NCBI GenBank assembly: GCA_000242935.3
Contig: CP007053.1
Span: 6,185,001-6,249,000 of the forward strand
Direction of reading: 5' to 3'
From: Opitutaceae bacterium TAV5
GTDB taxonomy: Bacteria; Verrucomicrobiota; Verrucomicrobiia; Opitutales; Opitutaceae
Length of the DNA: 64,000 nucleotides
Shown here one piece after another: positions 1 through 9,618 of the stretch. Each line of letters opens with the position of its first letter. Positions within the stretch are counted from its first letter, which is position 1. A model generated the notes under the pieces. That model had not been told where the DNA came from. It ran no database searches and saw nothing but the letters and a program-made list of their open reading frames with translations. Made by a program: the position numbers and the translations under genes.

Positions 1-261
1 CCCGGATGGCAAGACTCACAAAGTCCGCCGCGTGCATCAAGAGCGCCGCCGGGAACCCCTTTTATCATTACAACTTCTGATAGAGGGATTTTATTAGCAC
101 AACTGATTACCCCGCCAATAATTGCGGAGCATTTGGATTTGAAGCGGCGTTCATTTGCCGGCTTCATCCGAAGCCAGTCTGCCACCTGCCCGCCTCCCCC
201 GTCCTTTCAACTTTCCTCCATCGCCCGCGTCTCCCCTGACTTGGCCAATCGTATCCCCGCC

Positions 262-2718
262 ATGAATACATCCCGCACCACCCGCCTGTTTGCCACGCTG
301 GCGATCCTTGCCGCCGCGTTTACAACCGTCGCCCATGCCGACCCCGTCTCCCTGACCGGCGACCATGTCATCGAGCCCGGTCCGGACGACACCGGCTCGC
401 TCACCGTTTCCGGACAGCTCCATGTTGAAAGCAACCACGTCGACCTCGGCACAACCGGGGACGGGCAGGTTGCCCTGTCACTCACCTATCAGGAAAACGG
501 AGAGACCCGGCAGGTGACCGTCTACGCTGCGCGCGACGCAGTCGAATACCTCTGGAAGGAAGGTTCCACCGATGCCGGAACGGCCTCGCCCAAGATGACG
601 CTGGGCGCGGACAACACGCTCACGCTCCACGACGCCGCCGGTGCGGCCACGATCACCTTGACGCCTTCCACCGGAGAGGTCAGAGCTCCGGGCGGCTTCC
701 GGCTATCGGACGGCACCCTGATTGCGAATCAAGCCTCTCTTCGCAGCACTGCCCTGTACAACGCGGCCGGCCAGATTGTCGCGCAGGTCGGCGAGGATGG
801 CCGTGTTTCCTTCGCAAACGGCATCGCCATCGGTCAAAACCCGACCGCTACCCTGACCGAAGGCAGCACTTCCTATCTCAACACCGTCCTCCAAAACCTG
901 GGTTACCAGGAGAACCCGGTGACACCTACGCATGTTAAGGGTGCAGCAGTGCCAAAGGCCAAGGATCTCGTAGTGGTCTACGATACTACGGGTAACCAAT
1001 ATGTGGCGGGAGCTTTTTCTGGATCCTCGCTTACGATTGGCAATGCGACTATCTGGGCTGATTCTGACGTGGGAGAGCATCAGTTTGTCGTCAAATGCAC
1101 TTCATCCGGGGCAGTTTTGTGGTATAACGTCTGGTCTGCTGACGGGGCTCCCCTGAGTATGGCGGTGGATACTTCAGGTAATGTTTACGTTTCGGGGTAT
1201 TTTTATAGTGTGGCCGGGCAGACGCTCAGCCTCGCCGGAGTTTCTGTCACCGCCCAAGGCACTAATGATGGCTATGTGCTCAAGCTTAATAGTGCTGGAA
1301 CCGGCCAATGGGCCAAGGTGCTCGGTCACACCGGTAATGATCAGGCCCATAGCGTAGCGGTGGATGCTTCAGGCAATATTTATGTTGCAGGGTATTTTTA
1401 TCGTGCTGCCGGACAGACGCTCAGCCTCGCCGGAGTTTCTGTCACCGCCCAAGATCCCGAAAATGGTTATGTGCTCAAACTCAACAACGCAGGGGTTGGT
1501 CAATGGGCTCAAAGTCTGTCGTATAGTAGCTATTACAATTCGGTTCCGAGTGTCGCCGTAGATCCTTTGGCTAATGTATACATCACAGGAGGATTAAGCT
1601 CTTCTGTCGTCCAGACAATCAGTTTGGCGGGGATTCCCGTTATCGCGCAGACTCAGGATGATAGTTATATGCTTAAGCTCAACAGTGCCGGGGCAGGGCA
1701 ATGGGTCAAAGTGATTCCGGCTAGTTCGTTAAGGTTGAGCTTCCCGCCTGATGGTACACTTACAGCCACTGGTTGCAGTTCTCAGAACTTTATGATTGGG
1801 AATATGGCGGTTGGTGGAAGCGGGACATATTTTATCGTGTCCATGCCTGCGGATCAAGCGCCAGTCGAAGCCCCTCGTCCAATGGCAACCAGCATCGCTT
1901 GGGGCAATGCTGTGGCCGCCGGCGCATCTACTATTGCCGTGGGGGACAACGCTATCGCTACCGGGCGGAATGCCGTAAGCCTTGGCTTGGGTGCCGCAGC
2001 CACAGGACGTAGCACTATTGCTTTGGGTGAACATGCTGTGTCCACGGGAGACGGAGCAATCGCTTTGGGCGAATATGCCAGCGCAGTTGGTTATAATGCC
2101 ATTGCCTTTTCTGGATCGAATACCGCATCAGGTGAAGGTTCTTTTGCTGCCGGGGCGGGAAATATCGCATCGGGTGATTATTCCTTTATCGCAGGTGGAT
2201 ATGGAAGCACGACGTCGGGCAGGCGTTCGGTTTCGGTGGGCGGATTTGATAGCGTAGTTTCCGGATTGGGCTCCGTTATTTTGGGAGGCGAATCTAACAA
2301 TGTGTCAGGTGACTATTCCTTTGTTGCCGCTGGTTGGGGCACTATAGTCTCAGGATACTCGTCGGCGGCCATTGGAGTGGAAAACTCTGCTAGTGGAAAT
2401 TATACAGCTGCCTTCGGTGAGCATATCCAGTCACAAGCCAGTAATCTGTTTGCCATCGGACGACGCAATGTGCCTCAAGGCAATAAAACGGCATGGATAC
2501 CCACCGATGATCTTTTTGTAGTCGGCAATGGGGATTCGAATACAGGGGACAGTAATGCCGCAGTCATCCACAAAAACGGCACACTCCGGTCATCCGGTTA
2601 TATCGAGTCAAAGCTTGGCATCCGCATTCCGCCGGGCGGCGACATCCCGATGGGCACCTTCACGCAAGGCAACGACCCCCGTGCCCTCGACGCCGGCCTC
2701 CGCTACGAAAACGAATAA
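262..2718 (+). CDS. Secreted repeat protein with SBBP-like and YadA-head-like repeats, RHS-associated
   Basis: The chosen ATG gives an 818-residue protein that opens with a good signal peptide (about residues 1-26, ending TVAHA). The frame is open further upstream, but the extra leader has no signal features, so I reject that start. After an N-terminal beta-rich region, residues about 300-450 hold three propeller-type (SBBP) units built on GNVYVSGYF, GNIYVAGYF and ANVYITGGL. Residues about 540-735 are a run of YadA/haemagglutinin-head-type repeats such as AIALGEYASAVG, typical of trimeric adhesin stalks. No YadA membrane anchor follows. The C-terminus (about 790-818) is a short conserved-looking tail ending GLRYENE. 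It lies 46 bp upstream of the Ca-binding and RHS genes, same strand, so it is probably an exported structural partner. The repeat region is visibly less GC-rich than the first 200 residues. The role is inferred; the repeat types are seen. Confidence 0.75.
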   Translation: MNTSRTTRLFATLAILAAAFTTVAHADPVSLTGDHVIEPGPDDTGSLTVSGQLHVESNHVDLGTTGDGQVALSLTYQENGETRQVTVYAARDAVEYLWKEGSTDAGTASPKMTLGADNTLTLHDAAGAATITLTPSTGEVRAPGGFRLSDGTLIANQASLRSTALYNAAGQIVAQVGEDGRVSFANGIAIGQNPTATLTEGSTSYLNTVLQNLGYQENPVTPTHVKGAAVPKAKDLVVVYDTTGNQYVAGAFSGSSLTIGNATIWADSDVGEHQFVVKCTSSGAVLWYNVWSADGAPLSMAVDTSGNVYVSGYFYSVAGQTLSLAGVSVTAQGTNDGYVLKLNSAGTGQWAKVLGHTGNDQAHSVAVDASGNIYVAGYFYRAAGQTLSLAGVSVTAQDPENGYVLKLNNAGVGQWAQSLSYSSYYNSVPSVAVDPLANVYITGGLSSSVVQTISLAGIPVIAQTQDDSYMLKLNSAGAGQWVKVIPASSLRLSFPPDGTLTATGCSSQNFMIGNMAVGGSGTYFIVSMPADQAPVEAPRPMATSIAWGNAVAAGASTIAVGDNAIATGRNAVSLGLGAAATGRSTIALGEHAVSTGDGAIALGEYASAVGYNAIAFSGSNTASGEGSFAAGAGNIASGDYSFIAGGYGSTTSGRRSVSVGGFDSVVSGLGSVILGGESNNVSGDYSFVAAGWGTIVSGYSSAAIGVENSASGNYTAAFGEHIQSQASNLFAIGRRNVPQGNKTAWIPTDDLFVVGNGDSNTGDSNAAVIHKNGTLRSSGYIESKLGIRIPPGGDIPMGTFTQGNDPRALDAGLRYENE

Positions 2719-2764
2719 ACCCGCCGGTTTCCCCAGCCCCGGTCCACCCTCAACGAACTTCCCC

Positions 2765-3481
2765 ATGACCGCCTCCGCTCGCAAACGCTATTATCTGTCA
2801 GCCCTGCTTGCCGCCGGATTGCTTTCAGCCTTCAGCTTTCAGTTTTTCAGCCTTTTCGGACAGGCTCCCGACTGGTGGACGCAACAGGGCGTGATCGATC
2901 CCGCAGCCACGCCCGACGACTACGCGGCCGCCAACATAGGTCAGCTCAAACATATTGCGACGCAGGCGACGGCAGAGATGAACGCAAAACTGCCCGGCGG
3001 TGCCGGCGAGGCGATCAACGCCCTCGTTACCTCCTGGCAACAACCGCCTGCCGAAGGCGTAACCCATGACGACTTCGCCGCGCTCAACCTTGGCCAGTTG
3101 AAGGCGGTGGCGAAGCTGTTTTACGACCGGCTGGCCGTCGCCGGTTATGGCGGTCCTCCTCTGGCGGATGGTCAGCCCTATCCGTGGCCATCGGACGCGT
3201 CAGGTACCGACAACTACGCCTTGGCCAACATCGGGCAGATCAAACACGTCTTCAGCTTCACCGTGCCATCGGGGCCACCCGGTTTTGTCGACACCGACGG
3301 CAACGGCATCGATGACAACTGGGAACTGGCCCACTTCGGGCAGATCGGCATCGATCCGACTGCCGACCCCGACAACGATGGCCTGTCCAACCTCGCCGAA
3401 TTCCTCGCCGGCGCCGATCCGAACGCCGCTGCCGAGTCCGTCCCTCCCGCCTCCCTCAATCTGATTGTTTACAGCCCATGA
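2765..3481 (+). CDS. RHS-companion protein with NIGQLK repeats and Ca-binding (thrombospondin-3-like) motifs
   Basis: This is a 238-residue exported or membrane-anchored protein. Residues about 8-28 form a hydrophobic signal/anchor segment. Three related units follow, each with an [A/L]N[I/L]GQ[L/I]K core, at about residues 52, 102 and 149. Then come two acidic loops of the EF-hand / thrombospondin type 3 kind, DTDGNGIDDNWE (about 176) and DPDNDGLSNLAE (about 202), which normally bind calcium. The start is the ATG that directly precedes the hydrophobic segment; the frame is open upstream into the previous gene. Its TGA overlaps the RHS start codon (ATGA), so translation of the two is probably coupled. 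I infer an accessory role for display or export of the RHS protein; no enzymatic motif is seen. Confidence 0.7.
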   Translation: MTASARKRYYLSALLAAGLLSAFSFQFFSLFGQAPDWWTQQGVIDPAATPDDYAAANIGQLKHIATQATAEMNAKLPGGAGEAINALVTSWQQPPAEGVTHDDFAALNLGQLKAVAKLFYDRLAVAGYGGPPLADGQPYPWPSDASGTDNYALANIGQIKHVFSFTVPSGPPGFVDTDGNGIDDNWELAHFGQIGIDPTADPDNDGLSNLAEFLAGADPNAAAESVPPASLNLIVYSP

Positions 3482-6400
3482 AAACGCCCTCACTTGTGAA
3501 ACGCCTATCAAGAATAGCTTCGTTGCGGCGTTTTAATTTCGTAATGCTCAGCAGTAGCCTCGGCTTGTTCGCTGCGGCACTCTTTTGCCCTAGCGCCCTG
3601 GCGCAATGTGGCATGGGCTCATGGGAGAAAATATCATATAGGAGTATTACAGGGAGTGGATCATTGGTTGGAATTTCTGGATATAAACCTACTGGGAATA
3701 GCCAATTTGATAATGACCCAACTGCACCGTGGAATAAGGGGCCGACTTGGAAATGGAAAAATCGTCTATTTGATGGAAAATACGTAACGAATGTTTTCGT
3801 CGGCGGCCCTCCCCCAGGATCGAATGCATGTAATAATTGTGATTATATTATACATGATACGTATAGCGGCTATTGGACGTATGATGATTCATCTTTTGGT
3901 AAAGATCATTTCGAAACCTTGGAATGTTCAGGTGAACCTTGGAACGAGAGTGATATCAGCATAAGAGGACTCTTTTCTTATCCTTCAGAGTGTGCGTTTT
4001 ATGATTTTGATACGATCAAGACGAGGAAAACACTAACCCAACAAGTAAATGAAGGGTGCCCATGTGATCCATGGTATATTGATTCTACGGTTGGGAAAGC
4101 CATCGCGATTTTATCGGATCCGGATAGCATTTCCGCCGCCATAGCCCGCGCCGGAGGCCCCATAGAAGGCGTGCTGCATCGTGCCTTTACGCAGAACATG
4201 GGACTGACCACACCCGAAACCACCACTCCCATACCCTTTATCGGTCGAGGCGTCACCGTCACGCTGGAAGGTTGCGGTGAAGGCCCCTATCAGGTGATCG
4301 GCTCGCTCAACGTAGGAGAATTCCTCAGTGCGACGGACGAGACAGAGGCGTCCATTCTTGGACCATGGGCAACAGAGCATCATGTTGTTCTCAGCGATGC
4401 GGTGAGCTTTAAGGATGGCAAACTGAGTTTCGAGGTTCCGGCGCGTCGCAACAAGGTGACGGAGATTGTGGAGAGCAGCATCAGGCTGATACCGGACCAA
4501 GGACGCCCGATTGGCAGTACGACACTATGCACCAACAGTGTGGAATTTTTGATGAATCTCGGTTTCCGTAGCGGAGGCCGTTCTGCCGGTGTGTTGATGA
4601 TCAAAAATGACACGATAGACGAAGCCACCTTTACGCCGTCGCGCCTGTTCCTCGCCTCGTTCTCGGAGAGCGAGGTGAACGCGGTCCGCGAGGAGGACGC
4701 GGACGGCAACAAGATCCTGCGGCAGATTCGCGTGCCGGAAGGGCTGGTGGATGTCGTGGTGACCTCGCCCACCAGCTACGACATCCGCGTTTACCTCACT
4801 TTCCAAATCGGCAACGCCGACACCGACACCGGCCTTTATTCGCCCACCGGGACGCCGGTAGTGACCTACACATTTGCCGAAGCCGCCGGTTCGACCCCGA
4901 CAAACCGCAAGCTGTCGCTGACGGAGACCCGCGACGGCAACGCCATCACCACGACCTACAGCCAGAACACGGACGGCAACTGGGAAACCGTTTATGGCAA
5001 CGGCCTGAAAATCGAACGCCTCACGAAAACCGTCAGCGGAGCGGACACGACGGAGACCCGCGACCTGCTCGACGCGGACGAAACCCTCGTCAGCCGCACC
5101 GTCACCGTGACCCGCGCCTTTAACTTCGGGACCGGAACCGGGAGCGATATCGTGACGGTCAACAAGACGATCAGCGAAACCAGCGGAACGGGAGTCGATG
5201 CCGTCACCACGACGTACACGTATTACGACAACCCGGCGACAGACGGGATGGCGCTGGGCGAGTTGAAGACCCGGCAGACCTCGACCGGCAACTGGGAAAG
5301 CTGGACCTACGACGCGCAGGGCCGGAAGGCCAAACGCGTCAGCCAGTTTCTGGGCAGCGCGTTCAACTCGGCGGACGCGCTCAACCGTGTAACGACCTGG
5401 GACTACGCGACCGTTGACGACCTCGACGGCGACGACAAACCCGAAGCCCTGCGCACCGAGACCGATTACCTGCTCGGGCAGGAAACCGCCCGCCGCCACC
5501 ACCTCACGCTCACGGCCACCAACGACATCGAAGACAGCTACGAACTCGGCTGGACCGAAGAGCGCGACATCGTGTGTACGGTGCCCGGAGCGGCGTGGGA
5601 TGCGCCGACCAATCTGGTGACGACCACCCGGACGGGTATTTTCGGAGAGCGCCAGCACAAGACCCTCTGGCAGAAAAACCCGGACGGCACCGGACTGATT
5701 CTGGCACTGGAAAAACTCGACGACGGAGGCCGCACCTGGACGACCTGGGAAGGCGCGATGCTTCCCAACGGCACGATTGACCCGACAACCGCCCGCCGCA
5801 CCGAAGTGATCGAGGACGCCCTCGGCCGCGAGACCGAGCGCAACGTCTACGAAAACAACCTGCTCATCGACTCCACCGTCGTCCTCGAACGCGACGCGCT
5901 CGGACGCGCCACGCACACCGCCTTCCTCGACGGCACATCGGAACAACGCGACTACGCCTGCTGCGGCCTCAACCAGATCGTCAGCCGCGACGGCATCACG
6001 ACCACCTACGAACGCGATGCCCTTGGCCGGGTGGTCCGCGAAACCACCGCCGGCATCGGCACTGCGTACACCTACGACGCCGCCGGGCGCACCCTCACCA
6101 CCAGCCGGGTAGGGAGCGACAGTTCCACCACGTTGCTCGCCACCCAGACCTACAACGCTGCCGGCCGGCTGCTGACCTCCACCGACGCCCTCGGCCGCGT
6201 GACCGCGTACACCGAAACGCTACTTTCCGGCGGACTAACCGAACGCAAAACCGTCCACCCCGACACCAACGAGGAAATCTCCACTTTCTTCCCTGACGGC
6301 TCGCCCGCCTCGGTCCGAGGCGACGCCGCAGCACAATGGCGTGACTACGCCTACGGCGTGGAGACCGACGGCGAATACGAACAGGAATATTTCCCCACCG

Positions 6401-9400
6401 GTGACGAACCCTCCGGTACACCCGCCGCGCAGTGGGTCAAACGCTACCGCGACCATGCCGGCCGCAATCACCTGGTCCGCTATCCGGATAGCGCCGAAGA
6501 AACCTCCGGCTACAATGCCAAAGGCCAGCTTGTCCGGCAGACCGACGCCGACGGCGTGCAGACCCTGTTTGCGTACAACGACCGCGGCGAGCAGACGGTG
6601 ACCGCCCTCGACATCAATCGCAATGGCGTCATCGACTACGCGGGCGACGACCGGATCACCCGCACGGCTACCACCTACGCGACCCGCGGCAGTGCCACCG
6701 TCCGACGGACGATCACCGAAGTCTGGGAAGAGCCCGGCGACAATCCGGTGATCTTTTCCGTCACCGAGACGGCGATGGACAGTCTGCAATCCTGGAGCAC
6801 CGCTCGCGGCCTGATCACGCACACGAGCGTCACGCAGGACGGCGCGGGCAACCGCACCGAAACGACAACCGCTCCCGATGGCTCCACCTCCCTCCTCACG
6901 TATGTCCAGGGCCGCCTGATCGGTGAAACCCGCAAGGATGCCGACAACGTAACCCTCTCCGAAATCGCCTGGGCGTACGACCCGCATGGCCGGCTTGCCT
7001 CGCAGACGGTGACCGGCATCGGCGCAACCACGTATTCGTATCTTGATGACGGCCGGGTTGCCAGCGTGACCACGCCCGATCCCGGCGACGGTGCCCAGAC
7101 CACCAGCTACACGTACAACAACCGCGGCTGGCCGTCGAAGGTCACCCATCCCGACGCCGCCGAGACCGAAACCACGTACTACCCGACCGGCCAGATAAAG
7201 CGCACGTGGGGCGCACGCACGTATCCGCAAGAATACACCTACGACGCGCAGGGCCGGCTGAAAACGCTGACCACCTGGAAGGATTTTTCCGGCACCACCG
7301 GCGAGGCTGTCACCACGTGGAACTACGACCCGCAACGCGGCTGGCTCACCCAGAAACTCTACGCGGACAATCAGGGACCGGCCTGGACGTACACCCCCGC
7401 TGGCCGACTCGCCACGCGCACCTGGGCGCGCGGCGTCGTTACCACATACGGTTACACCGATGCCGGCGACTTGGCCTCCGTCACCTACAGCGACAGCACG
7501 CCGGCGGTTGCCCACACGTATGACCGCGCCGGGCGCCTGCACACCACCACCGACGCCGCCGGCCTGCTCACCCGCTCCTATGCCAACGGACAGCTGACCG
7601 GCGAAGTCTATTCCGGCACCGGTCTGCTTTCGGGCAAGTCGGTCACCCGCACCTTCGACAGCCTGCAACGGCAGGACTCCCTTTCGGCAACTTCGATCCA
7701 ACCCGTGAGCTACACTTACGACGCCGCCTCGCGTCTGGCCACTGTGACGCAGGGCAACCTGTCAGCCAGCTACAGTTACCATCCGAATCTCGGCACGGTG
7801 TCCGGCGTGATCGTCAGCAACGGCTCCACCGAACGCGCCCGGCAGGAGCGCACCTTCGACGTGCTCGGCCGCGTCACCCGTGTGGACACCCTCGGCAACG
7901 GTTCCACCCTGCACGCCCGCCGCGACTACACGTACAACGCGGCCAACCAGCGTACGCAGGTCACCCATGAGGATTCCCGGCGCTGGGCCTACGGCTATGA
8001 TATGCTCGGGCAGGTGACCTCGGCGCAAAAGCGCCTGTCCGACAACACGGCCTTGCCGGGGTACGATTTCGGGTACAGCTTTGATGACATCGGCAACCGC
8101 ATGAGCACGACCACCAACGGCCGCACCGCCGCCTACCTTTCCGACGCGCTCAACCGCTACACGCAACGCGACTATCCCGGCGCCATCGACGTGCGCGGCT
8201 CCGCCTCCACCGCCGTCACCGTGCTCGTCAACGATGGCCTGACCACCCGCACCGGCGAGGACTTTTTCCGGGCTACCCCCTTTGATAACGCTGCCTCTGC
8301 AGTTAACGCCGAAATCAAAATCCAGGCGGTCGATCCTGGTCCGCCCGAACGGATCGCCACCGAAACACGAGCGCTGAGCAACCCCATCGAGACCGATCCC
8401 TACGTGATGCCATCTACACCTGAAGGCTTTTTGTATGATGCCGACGGCAACCTGACGCAGGACGGCCGCTGGAACTATGCCTGGGATGGCGAAAACCGTT
8501 TGGTCTCCGCGGAAATGCGGGAAAATGTCGTAACGGAAACAGGGCTGGTCTGCTTCCGGCAAGAAAACACCCATGATTCACAGGGACGACGCATCGCCGT
8601 TATCGAGAAGCTTCAGTCTCCAACTCTCGGCTGGATAACAGCCAACAGCAGACGACTCCTCTATGATGGATGGAATCTGCTCGCCGAATACCAGACCTCC
8701 TCGAGCGTCCTGTTATCCACCCACATATGGGGCTCGGACCTGAGCGGATCGACGCAGGGCGCGGGTGGAGTTGGCGGCCTGCTGTGGACCACCACAACCA
8801 CGGGAACCTACGCGCCCGGCTATGATGCCAACGGAAACATTATCGCATGGATTGACACGGCCGACGGCACCCTCGCCGGCCAGCGCGGATACGGTGCTTT
8901 TGGTGAATCCGTCATAACCACCGGCATCAATGAGGAACTGTCGTTCGGCTTCTCTACCAAATACCAAGACCGCCTCACGGGTTTTTACTATTATGGCTAT
9001 CGCTATTACAGCCCGAATTTGGGACGATGGCTCAGCAGGGATCCCATTGAAGAGGAGGGAGGGGGGAACCTGTATGGAATGATGGGAAATGATCTGATTA
9101 GTCATCTGGATTACTTGGGATTACAGATGTTTGGTGAACCTGGTACGATGTATAATCCGATTCCGGAATTGCCAGATAAGTTCAAAAATCCTCCACCACC
9201 GGATTGTTCGTCCGGTTTCTGTGTTGTGGGTACTACTATTGAAGATTGGTTCGGGAAAATGCTCCAAGTTCTCGGAGTTGATCATGTTGATATCGCATAT
9301 AATGGTTCTGTCGTCTATGTGGGGAGAGGGGGAAGAGCAGGAAGAATCGGTACCGAATACATAAAAACCACTCGAGTCTATCAATTAAGTAAAAGAGATA

Positions 9401-9618
9401 ACGGCTATTTAAAATACGGCAACGGAGATGGTTGCATGCCATGCAAAAAAGCGACCAACAGCGATATTCTCTCATGCTTATCGAAAAGGAAGCCTGTATC
9501 AGGAAGAAATTGTCAGGGGGATGTGCAGGATGCAGTCGGTGACTGCTGTTTGACTGGCTTTATGACCTTAGTAGGCAGTTTGTTTCCAAACACATCAGGA
9601 GCTCGAAATACAGAATGA
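3478..9618 (+). CDS. RHS repeat-associated core domain protein, candidate polymorphic toxin
   Basis: The protein has 2046 residues. A signal peptide (about 1-42, ending SALA) is followed by a Cys-rich, AT-rich segment to about residue 200. A long array of YD repeats (for example YTYDAQGRLKTLT, YTYDAASRLATVT) fills roughly residues 470-1700. The RHS core signature FYYYGYRYYSPNLGRWLSRD lies near 1835-1855, and the core ends at LDYLGL (about 1877-1882). The last ~164 residues form the variable tip, again AT-rich and with many cysteines (CMPC, DCC). In the tip, DHVDIA places a His at 1936, and NCQGD places a Cys at 2012 next to Gln 2013. This order resembles the NlpC/LRAT papain-like fold, so a cysteine hydrolase or acyltransferase tip is a hypothesis. 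It is coupled to its neighbours by ATGA overlaps at both ends. The RHS assignment is certain; the toxin activity is inferred. Confidence 0.9.
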   Translation: MKTPSLVKRLSRIASLRRFNFVMLSSSLGLFAAALFCPSALAQCGMGSWEKISYRSITGSGSLVGISGYKPTGNSQFDNDPTAPWNKGPTWKWKNRLFDGKYVTNVFVGGPPPGSNACNNCDYIIHDTYSGYWTYDDSSFGKDHFETLECSGEPWNESDISIRGLFSYPSECAFYDFDTIKTRKTLTQQVNEGCPCDPWYIDSTVGKAIAILSDPDSISAAIARAGGPIEGVLHRAFTQNMGLTTPETTTPIPFIGRGVTVTLEGCGEGPYQVIGSLNVGEFLSATDETEASILGPWATEHHVVLSDAVSFKDGKLSFEVPARRNKVTEIVESSIRLIPDQGRPIGSTTLCTNSVEFLMNLGFRSGGRSAGVLMIKNDTIDEATFTPSRLFLASFSESEVNAVREEDADGNKILRQIRVPEGLVDVVVTSPTSYDIRVYLTFQIGNADTDTGLYSPTGTPVVTYTFAEAAGSTPTNRKLSLTETRDGNAITTTYSQNTDGNWETVYGNGLKIERLTKTVSGADTTETRDLLDADETLVSRTVTVTRAFNFGTGTGSDIVTVNKTISETSGTGVDAVTTTYTYYDNPATDGMALGELKTRQTSTGNWESWTYDAQGRKAKRVSQFLGSAFNSADALNRVTTWDYATVDDLDGDDKPEALRTETDYLLGQETARRHHLTLTATNDIEDSYELGWTEERDIVCTVPGAAWDAPTNLVTTTRTGIFGERQHKTLWQKNPDGTGLILALEKLDDGGRTWTTWEGAMLPNGTIDPTTARRTEVIEDALGRETERNVYENNLLIDSTVVLERDALGRATHTAFLDGTSEQRDYACCGLNQIVSRDGITTTYERDALGRVVRETTAGIGTAYTYDAAGRTLTTSRVGSDSSTTLLATQTYNAAGRLLTSTDALGRVTAYTETLLSGGLTERKTVHPDTNEEISTFFPDGSPASVRGDAAAQWRDYAYGVETDGEYEQEYFPTGDEPSGTPAAQWVKRYRDHAGRNHLVRYPDSAEETSGYNAKGQLVRQTDADGVQTLFAYNDRGEQTVTALDINRNGVIDYAGDDRITRTATTYATRGSATVRRTITEVWEEPGDNPVIFSVTETAMDSLQSWSTARGLITHTSVTQDGAGNRTETTTAPDGSTSLLTYVQGRLIGETRKDADNVTLSEIAWAYDPHGRLASQTVTGIGATTYSYLDDGRVASVTTPDPGDGAQTTSYTYNNRGWPSKVTHPDAAETETTYYPTGQIKRTWGARTYPQEYTYDAQGRLKTLTTWKDFSGTTGEAVTTWNYDPQRGWLTQKLYADNQGPAWTYTPAGRLATRTWARGVVTTYGYTDAGDLASVTYSDSTPAVAHTYDRAGRLHTTTDAAGLLTRSYANGQLTGEVYSGTGLLSGKSVTRTFDSLQRQDSLSATSIQPVSYTYDAASRLATVTQGNLSASYSYHPNLGTVSGVIVSNGSTERARQERTFDVLGRVTRVDTLGNGSTLHARRDYTYNAANQRTQVTHEDSRRWAYGYDMLGQVTSAQKRLSDNTALPGYDFGYSFDDIGNRMSTTTNGRTAAYLSDALNRYTQRDYPGAIDVRGSASTAVTVLVNDGLTTRTGEDFFRATPFDNAASAVNAEIKIQAVDPGPPERIATETRALSNPIETDPYVMPSTPEGFLYDADGNLTQDGRWNYAWDGENRLVSAEMRENVVTETGLVCFRQENTHDSQGRRIAVIEKLQSPTLGWITANSRRLLYDGWNLLAEYQTSSSVLLSTHIWGSDLSGSTQGAGGVGGLLWTTTTTGTYAPGYDANGNIIAWIDTADGTLAGQRGYGAFGESVITTGINEELSFGFSTKYQDRLTGFYYYGYRYYSPNLGRWLSRDPIEEEGGGNLYGMMGNDLISHLDYLGLQMFGEPGTMYNPIPELPDKFKNPPPPDCSSGFCVVGTTIEDWFGKMLQVLGVDHVDIAYNGSVVYVGRGGRAGRIGTEYIKTTRVYQLSKRDNGYLKYGNGDGCMPCKKATNSDILSCLSKRKPVSGRNCQGDVQDAVGDCCLTGFMTLVGSLFPNTSGARNTE

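Noticed and set aside
1-113. Possible 3' end of a gene entering from the left (frames stop at 80 and 113)
   Set aside because: Too short to identify, and several frames are equally plausible. Not annotated.
4525-5946. Long open frame (473 codons) on the minus strand inside the RHS gene
   Set aside because: It is antisense to clear YD repeats and has Val/Gly/Arg-rich composition from GC-rich codons read backwards. No family pattern is seen.
6235-7701. Another long minus-strand frame (488 codons) inside the RHS gene
   Set aside because: The same shadow effect in a GC-rich repeat array; it has no start or domain support.
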